Assembly (NCBI RefSeq): GCF_027587375.1
Contig: NZ_JAMXIC010000005.1
Coordinates: 238,405 to 302,404 of the forward strand
DNA from: Arthrobacter sp. B2a2-09
GTDB taxonomy: Bacteria > Actinomycetota > Actinomycetes > Actinomycetales > Micrococcaceae
Length of the DNA stretch: 64,000 nucleotides
Direction of reading: 5' to 3'
A model generated the notes under the pieces. The model searched no databases. It saw only the letters and a program-made list of their open reading frames with translations, and was not told where the DNA came from. The position numbers were made by a program, and so were the translations under genes. Positions 34,739-42,604 of this stretch are shown here, piece by piece; position 1 is the stretch's first letter; each line of letters starts with the position of its first letter.

Positions 34739-36664
34739 TCACAGCCCCGTGTTCGGCCCGTGGAAGGCGGCTGGCGGCAGGGACCGTTCTGGATCAACCG
34801 TTGAAGTTTTTCGTCCGAAGCGCCGGCCCGCAGAGTTCCGTCGACCTTGTCCCAAAGCGCGGAGCGCATTCAGGATCGTGGCGAGATCCACGAGCTCCTG
34901 GAGGAGAGCGCCAGTCACGGCCGGGACGAAGCCGTATGCCGCTGACGCCATCAGCCCCACGCTGAGGAGAATGCCTGTCCAGATGCTGGTGCGGGCGATA
35001 TGGAGGGTGTGCCGGCCGATGTCCACGGCAGTGGCCACCTTGGATAGGTCATCGAGCATGATCACGACGTCGGCCGACTCGCTGGCTGCGGTTGCTCCCT
35101 TGGCACCCATGGCTATCCCGACGTCGGCCGCGGCGAGGACGGGCGCATCGTTGACTCCGTCACCGACCATCATCACAGGGCGTTCCCTCAGCTCAGCGAC
35201 GGCGGCCACCTTGTCGGCAGGCAGGCAATCAGCCAGGACCCGGGTTATCCCGGCTTCGGTCGCGATATGCGACGCGGTGGAACGGGTGTCACCGGTCAGG
35301 AGCATAGTTTCCCGCACGCCGAGGCGTCGCAGCTGAGCCAAGGTGGCCACCGCGTTTTCCCGCAAGGGGTCTCTCATGATCAGCATTCCGGCGAAACGCC
35401 CGTCCACGCCGACGTAGATCCCCAGTTGTCCGCTGGCCACGTCTGCCTTTTCGAAGCCGCTTGTGGCTGGGCCGACGAAGGCAGCTTTGCCCACCATCAC
35501 AGTCTGGTTTCCACAGACAGCCGTGACGCCCTGGGTCGCGTGCTCGTTGGCGCTACTGACGGGAAGCAGAGGCAGGCCGCGGGATCGTGCGGCATCAATC
35601 ACGGAGGCTGCCAGGACATGCGAGGAAGACTGTTCGGCGGACGCTGCGAGTTGAAGTACCCGACTGGGGGATATGCCTTGAGCGGTCCGGGAAACCTGTA
35701 TCCCGTAAAGGGTGGGGCGGCCGTGCGTGAGCGTGCCGGTCTTGTCGAAGACGGCTGTCCTGACGCGCGCGAGTTGTTCGAGGGTACCGGCATTCTTGAT
35801 GATGATCCCTGAGTGGGCTGCCCGGCTGGTGCCGGCAAGGAACGCAACAGGTGCTGCGATCAACAGGGGACACGGTGTCGCAACGACCAGCACCTGGGCA
35901 AAACGTTCTGGATCCTGGCTGATGTACCAGGCGATCCCGGCCAGCAGGAAGGCGAAAATCGTGAAGGGCACCGCGTATCGGTCCGCGAGCCTGACCGTGG
36001 GGGCGCGGCTTGCTGCAGCCTCTTGGACCAGGGCCACGATCCGGCTGTACTGGGAATTTGCGGCGGTGGCGCTTGCAACCATGCGAACGGCTTCCTCGCC
36101 GTTGACCGCGCCGCTCAGCAGGGTGTCGCCTTCGCGGTGTTCGACTGGAAGGCTTTCACCGGTCAGGGAGGACTCGTCGAAAGTTCCGGCTGCGGAGAGC
36201 AACAGTCCGTCTACGGGGACGACTTCGGAGGGTTTGACCAAGAGTACGTCTTCTGGTCGGACCATCCCCACAGGTATCTCTTCCACAGGGTTGCCGGGGG
36301 TCTCACGGTGAGCTGTCCGGGGGGCACGCTCGAGAAGGGATCTCAGCTCGCGAGTGGCCCGGCCGTGGGCGAATTCCTCCAGCGCGTCTCCTCCAGTGAG
36401 CATGAGCACGATGATGAGGGAAGCAATGTATTCGCCGACCACGAGCGTGCTGACGATCGCCGTTACGGCCAGCAAGTCGATGCCCCACCGTCCTCGAAAG
36501 AGATCCTTGAGCATCGACACGGCACGGTACCCGGCCACGGCCAGGGCATAGATAGTCGCTGTTGTTTGTGCCGCCGCCGGCTGTCCGAGGCCCAGCAGTA
36601 CCCCAACGCAGGCTACTGCGAGGAGTGTGGCCGCTACGAGCGGAAAGCGCCGGATTGTGGCCAT
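34739..36664 (-). CDS. Heavy-metal-type P-type ATPase with TPC motif
   Basis: From ATG 36664 the protein has 641 residues, short because it lacks N-terminal metal-binding domains. Motifs are TGESLPVEHREGD, the membrane motif VVATPCPLLIAAPVAFLAG, DKTGTLTHGRP and GDGVNDAPVLAAADVGIAMG, with QELVDLATILNALRAL in the last span. The fold is P1B-like, but the ion-binding CPC/CPH is TPCP, so the transported ion is uncertain (the TPC form is known in divergent P1B groups). It follows the zinc alcohol dehydrogenase gene by 37 bases on the same strand. With the PPOX gene before that it forms a likely operon behind the box at 38330. Confidence 0.87.
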   Translation of the reverse strand: MATIRRFPLVAATLLAVACVGVLLGLGQPAAAQTTATIYALAVAGYRAVSMLKDLFRGRWGIDLLAVTAIVSTLVVGEYIASLIIVLMLTGGDALEEFAHGRATRELRSLLERAPRTAHRETPGNPVEEIPVGMVRPEDVLLVKPSEVVPVDGLLLSAAGTFDESSLTGESLPVEHREGDTLLSGAVNGEEAVRMVASATAANSQYSRIVALVQEAAASRAPTVRLADRYAVPFTIFAFLLAGIAWYISQDPERFAQVLVVATPCPLLIAAPVAFLAGTSRAAHSGIIIKNAGTLEQLARVRTAVFDKTGTLTHGRPTLYGIQVSRTAQGISPSRVLQLAASAEQSSSHVLAASVIDAARSRGLPLLPVSSANEHATQGVTAVCGNQTVMVGKAAFVGPATSGFEKADVASGQLGIYVGVDGRFAGMLIMRDPLRENAVATLAQLRRLGVRETMLLTGDTRSTASHIATEAGITRVLADCLPADKVAAVAELRERPVMMVGDGVNDAPVLAAADVGIAMGAKGATAASESADVVIMLDDLSKVATAVDIGRHTLHIARTSIWTGILLSVGLMASAAYGFVPAVTGALLQELVDLATILNALRALGQGRRNSAGRRFGRKTSTVDPERSLPPAAFHGPNTGL

Positions 36665-36701
36665 GGGAGGTCGATGATCCGCAACGGTTCGGTCTGTGTG
36701 C

Positions 36702-37769
36702 CTAATGATGGGATTCCCGGCTGATGATGACCTTGAGGGCGTGCGTTTCGGCTGCCCTTGAGAAGGTGTCGTAGGCATCGATGATCTCGGCGAGGGTGAA
36801 GTGGTGGGTCGCGAATTTCTCGGCCGGGATTTTGTGCTCGGCCACCAGCCGGAGCAGCATCGGCGTCGTATTGGTGTTGACCAGGCCCATGCTGATGTTG
36901 ATGTTGCGGATCCAAAGATCCTGGAGGCGCAGTTCAACGGATTTGCCGTGTACGCCGATGTTGGCCACGTTCCCGCCCGGGCGGACGAGCCGCAAGGCCA
37001 TGTCGAACGTGTCCGGGATACCGACGGCCTCGATGGCTACGTCCACTCCGGCGCCGTCGGTGTAGGACATGACCTCACTGATCCACCCGGGGCTATCGGG
37101 GTTCACGACCCCTGTTGCCCCGAATTCCCGGGCCCTGGCCAGGCGCCCTTCGTCGGGGTCGATGGCGATGATCGTGGCGGCGCCGTGGAGGCCTGATGTG
37201 GCTATGGCGGCCAGGCCGATAGGGCCGGCTCCGACGACGGCGACCACGTCGCCTGGCTTGATGCGACCGGCTTGGACTCCGATTTCGAACGCCGTCGGCA
37301 GAATGTCGGAGAGCATGACGGCCTGCTCGTCAGTGACCCCGTGGGGCAATTTGTAGAGCGAGTTATCGGCATAAGGGACGCGCACGTATTCGGCTTGGGT
37401 GCCGTCAATGAGGTGACCGAATATCCAACCTGTTCCGGCTTGGCCCTCCTCTCCGGAGCAGTGGGAGTAGAGGCCCTTCTTGCAGTTGCCGCAGTGCCCG
37501 CAGGACTTGATGCAGGAGATGAGGACGCGGTCTCCGGTCCTGAGCCCGGTGACGGAGGAACCCACTTCCGTGATCGTTCCTACGCCCTCATGCCCGAGAA
37601 CGCGTCCTTCCTGGACGGCCGGAACGTCACCTTTGAGGATGTGAAGGTCCGTTCCGCAGATCGTGGTCGTATCGATGCGGACGATGGCGTCGCCCGGGTT
37701 GATGATGCGCGGATCAGGAACGTCAGTCCAAGACTTCATGCCGGGTCCGCCATAGACGAGTGCTTTCAT
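36702..37769 (-). CDS. Zinc-dependent alcohol dehydrogenase
   Basis: The 355-residue enzyme starts at ATG 37769 after GGAG. The catalytic zinc site is TTICGTDLH with GHEGVGTITEVG, the structural zinc site is the four-Cys CGHCGNCKKGLYSHC, and the NAD(H) site is VAVVGAGPIGLAAIA near residue 170. It is a medium-chain dehydrogenase close to threonine/secondary alcohol dehydrogenases. In this island it could reoxidise NADH by alcohol formation under oxygen limitation, which is an inference. It lies between a PPOX gene (59 bases upstream) and the P-type ATPase, all on one strand. Confidence 0.9.
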   Translation of the reverse strand: MKALVYGGPGMKSWTDVPDPRIINPGDAIVRIDTTTICGTDLHILKGDVPAVQEGRVLGHEGVGTITEVGSSVTGLRTGDRVLISCIKSCGHCGNCKKGLYSHCSGEEGQAGTGWIFGHLIDGTQAEYVRVPYADNSLYKLPHGVTDEQAVMLSDILPTAFEIGVQAGRIKPGDVVAVVGAGPIGLAAIATSGLHGAATIIAIDPDEGRLARAREFGATGVVNPDSPGWISEVMSYTDGAGVDVAIEAVGIPDTFDMALRLVRPGGNVANIGVHGKSVELRLQDLWIRNINISMGLVNTNTTPMLLRLVAEHKIPAEKFATHHFTLAEIIDAYDTFSRAAETHALKVIISRESHH

Positions 37770-37828
37770 GATGCTCCATCCAAGAGGGGCAGCAGTACCC
37801 ACGGCACCAACGCCCAGGAAATACAAGG

Positions 37829-38293
37829 TCAGTGGAACAGTTCGGAGCGGGCATCCCACACGGGAGTGTTCCAAATATCTGGCCGGATGGCCTTGAAGCG
37901 TCTACCCGTGACGGCATCCAAGGTCAGACGCAGGTAGTAGCTCTTGCTGCCCGGCTGCCAGGGATCCAGGTGGAGGGCGTCGGCGGCGGCCTTTTCCTGC
38001 AAGTCGACGATGAGGTGCGCCGGGCCCCGGGCGACGACGCTCCAGGCCTTCCCGGAGCCCGCATCGAAGCCATCGATTTCGAGCGCGCAGGGGTCCCGCA
38101 TTGTGCTCCAGAATTTCGTACCGAGGCCGGTCCGGAAGACGATCGAGCCGTTGTCCACGACATAGTTCACGGGAAAAATATCCGGATGGTTCCCGACAAT
38201 CACGGCCAGCCTGCCCACGGCGCTTTGGCCAAGCAGTTCAAAGCATTCGTCGGGGCTCAGTCTTTCGATCGCATCCGCTGATTGAGGGTTCAT
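37829..38293 (-). CDS. PPOX-fold flavin-nucleotide-binding protein
   Basis: The 154-residue protein reads IERLSPDECFELLGQSAVGRLAVIVGNHPDIFPVNYVVDNGSIVFRTGLG, then AWSVVARGPAHLI and ends with TLDAVTGRRFKAIRP. The split-barrel fold is expected to bind FMN, F420 or heme. It is the first gene of the operon with the alcohol dehydrogenase and P-type ATPase. A DosR-like box lies 37 bases before its start, and the same spacing is seen for the neighbouring PPOX gene. Confidence 0.86.
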   Translation of the reverse strand: MNPQSADAIERLSPDECFELLGQSAVGRLAVIVGNHPDIFPVNYVVDNGSIVFRTGLGTKFWSTMRDPCALEIDGFDAGSGKAWSVVARGPAHLIVDLQEKAAADALHLDPWQPGSKSYYLRLTLDAVTGRRFKAIRPDIWNTPVWDARSELFH

Positions 38294-38329
38294 GACCCTG
38301 ACGCTACCGGCGGCTGTCCGCCGTCGTTA

Positions 38330-38343
38330 GGGGCTTTAGACCC
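38330..38343. promoter_or_regulatory. DosR-like box before PPOX-ADH-ATPase operon
   Basis: GGGGCTTTAGACCC keeps the central CTTTAG of the mycobacterial consensus and fits the pattern exactly. It lies 37 bases before the start codon at 38293. Confidence 0.63.
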
Positions 38344-38356
38344 GCAGGGCGCCCCA

Positions 38357-38827
38357 TCATTCAAGGCCGGCGCGGGTGGCGTCGTCCAGGGGACTCCACC
38401 AGGTCAGGGGAGGGGTGACTGTGAAGCGGCGTCCGGTGATCGACGTCGGGACGATGCGGATGAAGTGGTCCTTTCGGCCCGCCTGCCACGGGAAGAGGAG
38501 CAGCCCGACGGTATCGAGAACTTCCTGAGTGAGCCTAATGGCGGCAGCCTGCCCTTTCACGACCACGCTCCACGCCACCCCGGTGTCCGGGTTGACGCCG
38601 TCTGCTTCCAGCGCCACGGGTGTTTCGCTCAGGGCCGAGTGGAGTTTGGTTCCTTCTCCGGTGCGGAAGACGAGCGTGCCGTGGTCTACCTTGTAGTTGA
38701 TCGGGAAGATGTCGGGGTGGTCTTCCGCCCAGACGGCGAGGCGCCCAACCGAGACGCCGCGCAACAGCTCCCAGCATTGTTGAGGCTGCAGGACCTCTGG
38801 CTCTGGTGTCGATGATTTATCGGTCAT
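38357..38827 (-). CDS. PPOX-fold flavin-nucleotide-binding protein
   Basis: From ATG 38827 the protein has 156 residues: LQPQQCWELLRGVSVGRLAVWAEDHPDIFPINYKVDHGTLVFRTGEG, AWSVVVKGQAAAI and IVPTSITGRRFTV. It is closest to the proteins at 49312 and 24904 among the six paralogues. The start at 38953 would add 42 residues without family support and would swallow the regulatory box. It shares the intergene with the divergent sensor kinase gene. Confidence 0.86.
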   Translation of the reverse strand: MTDKSSTPEPEVLQPQQCWELLRGVSVGRLAVWAEDHPDIFPINYKVDHGTLVFRTGEGTKLHSALSETPVALEADGVNPDTGVAWSVVVKGQAAAIRLTQEVLDTVGLLLFPWQAGRKDHFIRIVPTSITGRRFTVTPPLTWWSPLDDATRAGLE

Positions 38828-38864
38828 GTCGCCGAGGCTACGCCGGGGCGTGATGGGGGGAACA

Positions 38865-38878
38865 GGGCACAAAGACCC
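38865..38878. promoter_or_regulatory. DosR-like box between PPOX gene and sensor kinase gene
   Basis: GGGCACAAAGACCC lies 37 bases before the PPOX start and 119 before the sensor kinase. The fifth base is A instead of C, as in the box at 18629. Confidence 0.57.
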
Positions 38879-38997
38879 TCGCATCTCGGGCGTCTGGAGG
38901 AACCCGGGACTCCGGGGGTAGTCTGGCATCGGATACGCCACCCGCCACAACACGGGTTACCTGCCCTGTGTGGCCGGTACCACTCGAAAGGCAGTAG

Positions 38998-40716
38998 ATG
39001 AACGGCTCCATTCCAGAACCCGTGCAGGCTGATCGCCTTCACGTCACCGGAACCCGGATCGAAGACCTGCTCAGGGACTTTCTGGCCAGGGCCGGAGAAC
39101 TCCTGGACGCCCAGGAACAGATGCGGGAACTGCTGGAAGCGGTTGTCGCGGTCGCCGAAGACTTGAGCCTTGAGGCCGTTCTGGACAGGGTCGTCAATTC
39201 TGCCTGCAGGCTGCTGCATGCCCGCTACGGCGCGCTGGGTGTCATCGGTGAGAACAAGTCGCTGAGCCACTTCGTTACGGTCGGCATCGACGAAGACCTT
39301 GCACGCCGCATCGGCCCGCTCCCCACTGGACACGGTGTCCTCGGACTGCTGATCAGCGAACCCGTGCCGCTTCGGCTTCATGATTTGCGCCAACATCCGA
39401 AGTCTTACGGATTCCCTGCAAACCACCCACCGATGAGGTCCTTTCTTGGTGTTCCGGTGCGGGTCCGTGACGTTGTCTTCGGCAATTTGTACCTGACCGA
39501 AAAGGAGGGCGGCGGCGATTTCACTCCTGAAGACGAGGACCTCGCCGTCGCGTTGGCCGCAGCGGCCGGGGTCGCGATCGAGAACGCCCGCCTCTATGAG
39601 GACGCCCGCCGCCGCGGGTCCTGGCTTCAGGCTTGCATGGATGTGACGGGCCGGATGCTGGGTGATGACCGGTCGGCGGAGCCCGACAAAGCGGCCCTGG
39701 ACCTGATTGCGGAGAGGGCGTTTCGGGAATCAGAATCCCGGCTGGCGCTGATCCTGGTTCCGGACGGGGGCGTGGGTTCGTATCGCGTCGCAGGTGCCGC
39801 AGGGGCCGATGGCGCAAAGTTCGCGGGGAGTATCCTGCCGATGGATTCCGCCGCGATCAGGAGCGTCGCCGCTACAGGGACGCCCGCATGCATCGACGAG
39901 GCCGGAGACATCCTCGGACCGGTCGACGGGCCGCCCCTGGGAAAGCTCCTCGCGATCGATCTCAGCGCCCAGGGCGCCCACCATGGACTCCTGCTCCTGG
40001 TTCGGACCCCTGGAACGGGACCTTTCGCGAAGACCGACGTGGAGATGGGGGCTGTGTTCGGTTCCCACGTTGCCTTGGGCCTGGAACTGGACAGAATTCA
40101 CCGGCTTCGTGAACAGTTGGTGGTTTTCTCGGACCGGGATCGCATCGCCCGGGACCTGCACGACGTCGTGATCCAGCGCCTTTTCGCCGCGGGACTCAGC
40201 ATCCAGAGCCTGCGGCGGTTTACTTCAGGAGAACCTGCTCTGGCCCGGATCGATGCCGTCACCGCGGAATTGGATGAGACCATCAGGGATCTCCGAAACA
40301 CGATCTATTCCCTGCAGGCCAGTTCGGGTGAGCAGGAGCTGTTGAGCAGCCGCATACTGCAGACGGTGCGCAATGCCACCAGATCCCTGCCGTTCGCCCC
40401 CCACCTTGCACTCAACGGGGCGGTCGATTCAGTGCCCGACGACGGGACCGTCACCAACGCGCTGGCAGTCACCTCAGAGGGCCTCAGCAATGCGGTCCGC
40501 CATTCCGAGGCACAGGCAATCAGCGTTTCAGTGTCCGTGGAAGATGGCGTGCTGACCTTGATCATCGAAGACGACGGCAAAGGCTTCAGGGATCCCGTGC
40601 ACGGGAATGGCCTGGTGAATATGGAACAACGGGCCGCGGAATTGGGCGGTTCATTCGAGGTCGCCGGAGTGCCCGGGAAAGGGACCACCCTGGTGTGGAA
40701 GGTCCCCATCCACTGA
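38998..40716 (+). CDS. DevS/DosS-type heme-GAF sensor histidine kinase
   Basis: The 572-residue soluble kinase has two GAF domains (about 58-200 and 225-365), a HisKA_3 dimer helix and an ATPase domain. GAF-A contains FPANHPPMRSFLGVPVRVRD followed by VVFGNLYLTEKEGG, the pattern of mycobacterial DosS/DosT; His143 in the HPPM motif aligns with the heme-binding His of DosS as I recall it. The phosphoacceptor is His388 in ARDLHDVVIQRLF. The ATP-binding part shows EGLSNAVRHSEA and GNGLVNMEQRAAELGG. It should sense O2, NO, CO or redox state and phosphorylate the DevR-type regulator encoded convergently 57 bases downstream. Confidence 0.9.
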   Translation: MNGSIPEPVQADRLHVTGTRIEDLLRDFLARAGELLDAQEQMRELLEAVVAVAEDLSLEAVLDRVVNSACRLLHARYGALGVIGENKSLSHFVTVGIDEDLARRIGPLPTGHGVLGLLISEPVPLRLHDLRQHPKSYGFPANHPPMRSFLGVPVRVRDVVFGNLYLTEKEGGGDFTPEDEDLAVALAAAAGVAIENARLYEDARRRGSWLQACMDVTGRMLGDDRSAEPDKAALDLIAERAFRESESRLALILVPDGGVGSYRVAGAAGADGAKFAGSILPMDSAAIRSVAATGTPACIDEAGDILGPVDGPPLGKLLAIDLSAQGAHHGLLLLVRTPGTGPFAKTDVEMGAVFGSHVALGLELDRIHRLREQLVVFSDRDRIARDLHDVVIQRLFAAGLSIQSLRRFTSGEPALARIDAVTAELDETIRDLRNTIYSLQASSGEQELLSSRILQTVRNATRSLPFAPHLALNGAVDSVPDDGTVTNALAVTSEGLSNAVRHSEAQAISVSVSVEDGVLTLIIEDDGKGFRDPVHGNGLVNMEQRAAELGGSFEVAGVPGKGTTLVWKVPIH

Positions 40717-40773
40717 ACCGTCGACCCCTGATCCGTCATCCACTGAGCGGTCATCCACTGGGCCGTCGACGGT

Positions 40774-41460
40774 TCAGGTTTCCGCTTCCGGCCCGTGGGC
40801 AATGTAGACGGCCGCCTGGGTGCGCCGTTCGAATCCTAATTTGGCCAGCATCGAGGACACATAGTTCTTCACGGTTTTCTCGGCGAGCACCATTTGTTCC
40901 CCGATCTGCCGGTTCGTCAGACCCTGGCCCACCAAATCCAGGACCCGCCGTTCCTGGGGCGTCAATGAGGCGACCCTCGGATCCACGCGCCGAGGCTCCG
41001 TGAGGCCCTGGATGATCTTCGCCTTCACGGCCGCATCAAACAAGGACTCGCCTCGCGCAGCCCGGCGGAGCGCACCGAGCAGGTCAGTGCCTCCGATTTC
41101 CTTCAAAACGTACCCGGCCGCACCCGCAAGGACGGCCCCACGAAGGGCTTGTTCGTCGTCGTAACTTGTCAGAATCAGGCAATTCAGTGTGGGATCGACG
41201 GAGCGCACCTCCCGGCACACCTCGATGCCCGTGCCGTCGGGCAACCGGGCGTCCAGGACCGAGACGTCCGGGCGCAACGCCGGAATGCGCCGGGCGGCCT
41301 CTTCGGCCGAACCTGACATGCCCACCACCACAAAGCCTTCGCTTTCGAGCAGTTCCTGCAGCCCCCGGCGGACAAGCTCATGGTCGTCCAGGACATAGAC
41401 ACGGATTGGTGGCGCGCCAAGGACCCCGGCGTCGCTTTGGGGTGATACTGGGCGTTCCAT
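40774..41460 (-). CDS. DevR/DosR-type response regulator
   Basis: ATG 41460 follows AGGAGG. The 228-residue NarL/FixJ-type regulator has a receiver with Asp25-Asp26 in YVLDDHELVRRG, the phosphoacceptor Asp70 in VSVLDARLPDG, and Lys near 122 in YVLKEIGG. The LuxR-type domain reads LTPQERRVLDLVGQGLTNRQIG, then MVLAEKTVKNYVSSMLAKLG and ERRTQAAVY. The recognition helix AEKTVKNYVS is the same as in mycobacterial DosR, which predicts the same GGGnC-type operator. It is convergent with the sensor gene, unlike the mycobacterial devR-devS operon, and a box at 41555 lies 95 bases before its start. Confidence 0.92.
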   Translation of the reverse strand: MERPVSPQSDAGVLGAPPIRVYVLDDHELVRRGLQELLESEGFVVVGMSGSAEEAARRIPALRPDVSVLDARLPDGTGIEVCREVRSVDPTLNCLILTSYDDEQALRGAVLAGAAGYVLKEIGGTDLLGALRRAARGESLFDAAVKAKIIQGLTEPRRVDPRVASLTPQERRVLDLVGQGLTNRQIGEQMVLAEKTVKNYVSSMLAKLGFERRTQAAVYIAHGPEAET

Positions 41461-41554
41461 GATCCTCCTGTCCGGCAGCCCGTGGCCGCGGTCCCGCCGG
41501 CCCGTCATGGTTGCCCGGCTCTGTCATTGTTCCCCGCCCGCCTACGGCAAACAA

Positions 41555-41568
41555 GGGCCGAAGGACCC
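41555..41568. promoter_or_regulatory. DosR-like box between regulator gene and universal stress gene
   Basis: GGGCCGAAGGACCC is an exact pattern match. It is 87 bases before the universal stress gene and 95 before the regulator, so it may mediate autoregulation. Confidence 0.64.
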
Positions 41569-41654
41569 GGGCGGGTGCCATGACTTTCGACCCTGTTTGG
41601 CCGCATCTTTTGTGTCCATTCTTAGAGAAACCGTACGAGCCGGAAAGGAAGACC

Positions 41655-42092
41655 ATGGCCACGGTCACCCGGCAGGACAAGATCATCGTCGGCGTCGACG
41701 GCTCCGACGCTTCCATCGAGGCCCTGCGCCAAGCCCAACGCATCGCATCGGCACTAGGGGCGAACGTCGAGGGCTGGATCTGTTGGAACTTCCCCGTGGG
41801 TCATGCGGCCTACGAAATGATGGGGCGGGACGGCTTCAGCCACCAGGCAGCCGAAATCCTGCATGACGCCATGGCGAAGGCCTTCGGCCCGGAACTGCCC
41901 CGAAACGTCCGGACCAGGCTGGTCCTCGGCGCCGCCCGGCAGTCGCTCATCGACGCCAGCAGATTCGCTTCTCTACTGGTCGTCGGGAGGCGCGGCCACG
42001 GCGGGTTCAACGGCCTGTTGCTCGGCTCTGTCAGCACCGCCTGCGTCGCCCATGCCCATTGCCCCGTTCTCGTCGTGCACGAGCCCGAATGA
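41655..42092 (+). CDS. Single-domain universal stress protein
   Basis: From ATG 41655 (with GGAAGG upstream) the protein has 145 residues. It starts KIIVGVDGSDASIEALRQAQRIASALGA, has LVVGRRGHGGFNGLLLGSVSTACVAHAHCPVLVVHEPE at the end, and keeps the ATP-binding glycines. It is a close paralogue of the protein at 47544-47987; both share the ACVAHAHCPVLVVH ending. It is probably the first gene of a run including the SPW and beta-CASP genes. Confidence 0.9.
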   Translation: MATVTRQDKIIVGVDGSDASIEALRQAQRIASALGANVEGWICWNFPVGHAAYEMMGRDGFSHQAAEILHDAMAKAFGPELPRNVRTRLVLGAARQSLIDASRFASLLVVGRRGHGGFNGLLLGSVSTACVAHAHCPVLVVHEPE

Positions 42093-42171
42093 AACGAGCC
42101 CACCTAGCCCCGTCCTGGTACTTCCGGGCGGCCACCAGAAAACCCAAACCGATCAAAGGAGCACAATCCAG

Positions 42172-42534
42172 ATGAAGAAGTGGATACGCTGGCAGGACTG
42201 GACGGTCATCGCCGCCGGCGCCTATGCCGCACTCTCGGTGCTGTGGACAACTCAAGGCGGATCGTCCACGGCCTTCATGGTCATCCTCGGCGTCCTCCTG
42301 GTCGCCGCCGGCGTCACCAACCTGGCCATACCGGGGATGCCGGTTGCCGAATGGGCGCAAGCCGCGTTCGCCGTCGTCCTCCTTCTTGCGCCATGGCTTG
42401 GAGGCTTCGCCTCCATGACGGGCGCCGCCTGGAGCGCCTGGATTCCGGGCGCTGTCGCCCTGGTGGTCACGGCCCTCGCGATCAAGCCCAGCACTGAGGA
42501 ATACCGTCACCACCACGTGATGCCGGCCCCGTAG
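42172..42534 (+). CDS. SPW-repeat membrane protein
   Basis: The 120-residue protein starts at ATG 42172. It has four hydrophobic spans in two repeats, each beginning with a Trp-containing motif (WQDWTVIAAGAYAALSVLW and EWAQAAFAVVLLLAPWLGGF). This is the SPW repeat layout of small actinobacterial and proteobacterial membrane proteins of unknown function. The C-terminus is His-rich (YRHHHVMPAP). It lies 79 bases downstream of the universal stress gene and 70 before the hydrolase gene on the same strand. Confidence 0.8.
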   Translation: MKKWIRWQDWTVIAAGAYAALSVLWTTQGGSSTAFMVILGVLLVAAGVTNLAIPGMPVAEWAQAAFAVVLLLAPWLGGFASMTGAAWSAWIPGAVALVVTALAIKPSTEEYRHHHVMPAP

Positions 42535-42604
42535 CCGAGCAACATCGGACCGGGCATCAGGCCACCGCCGGATGCCCGGCACTGCCAACATCGAGGAGAC
42601 CGGC

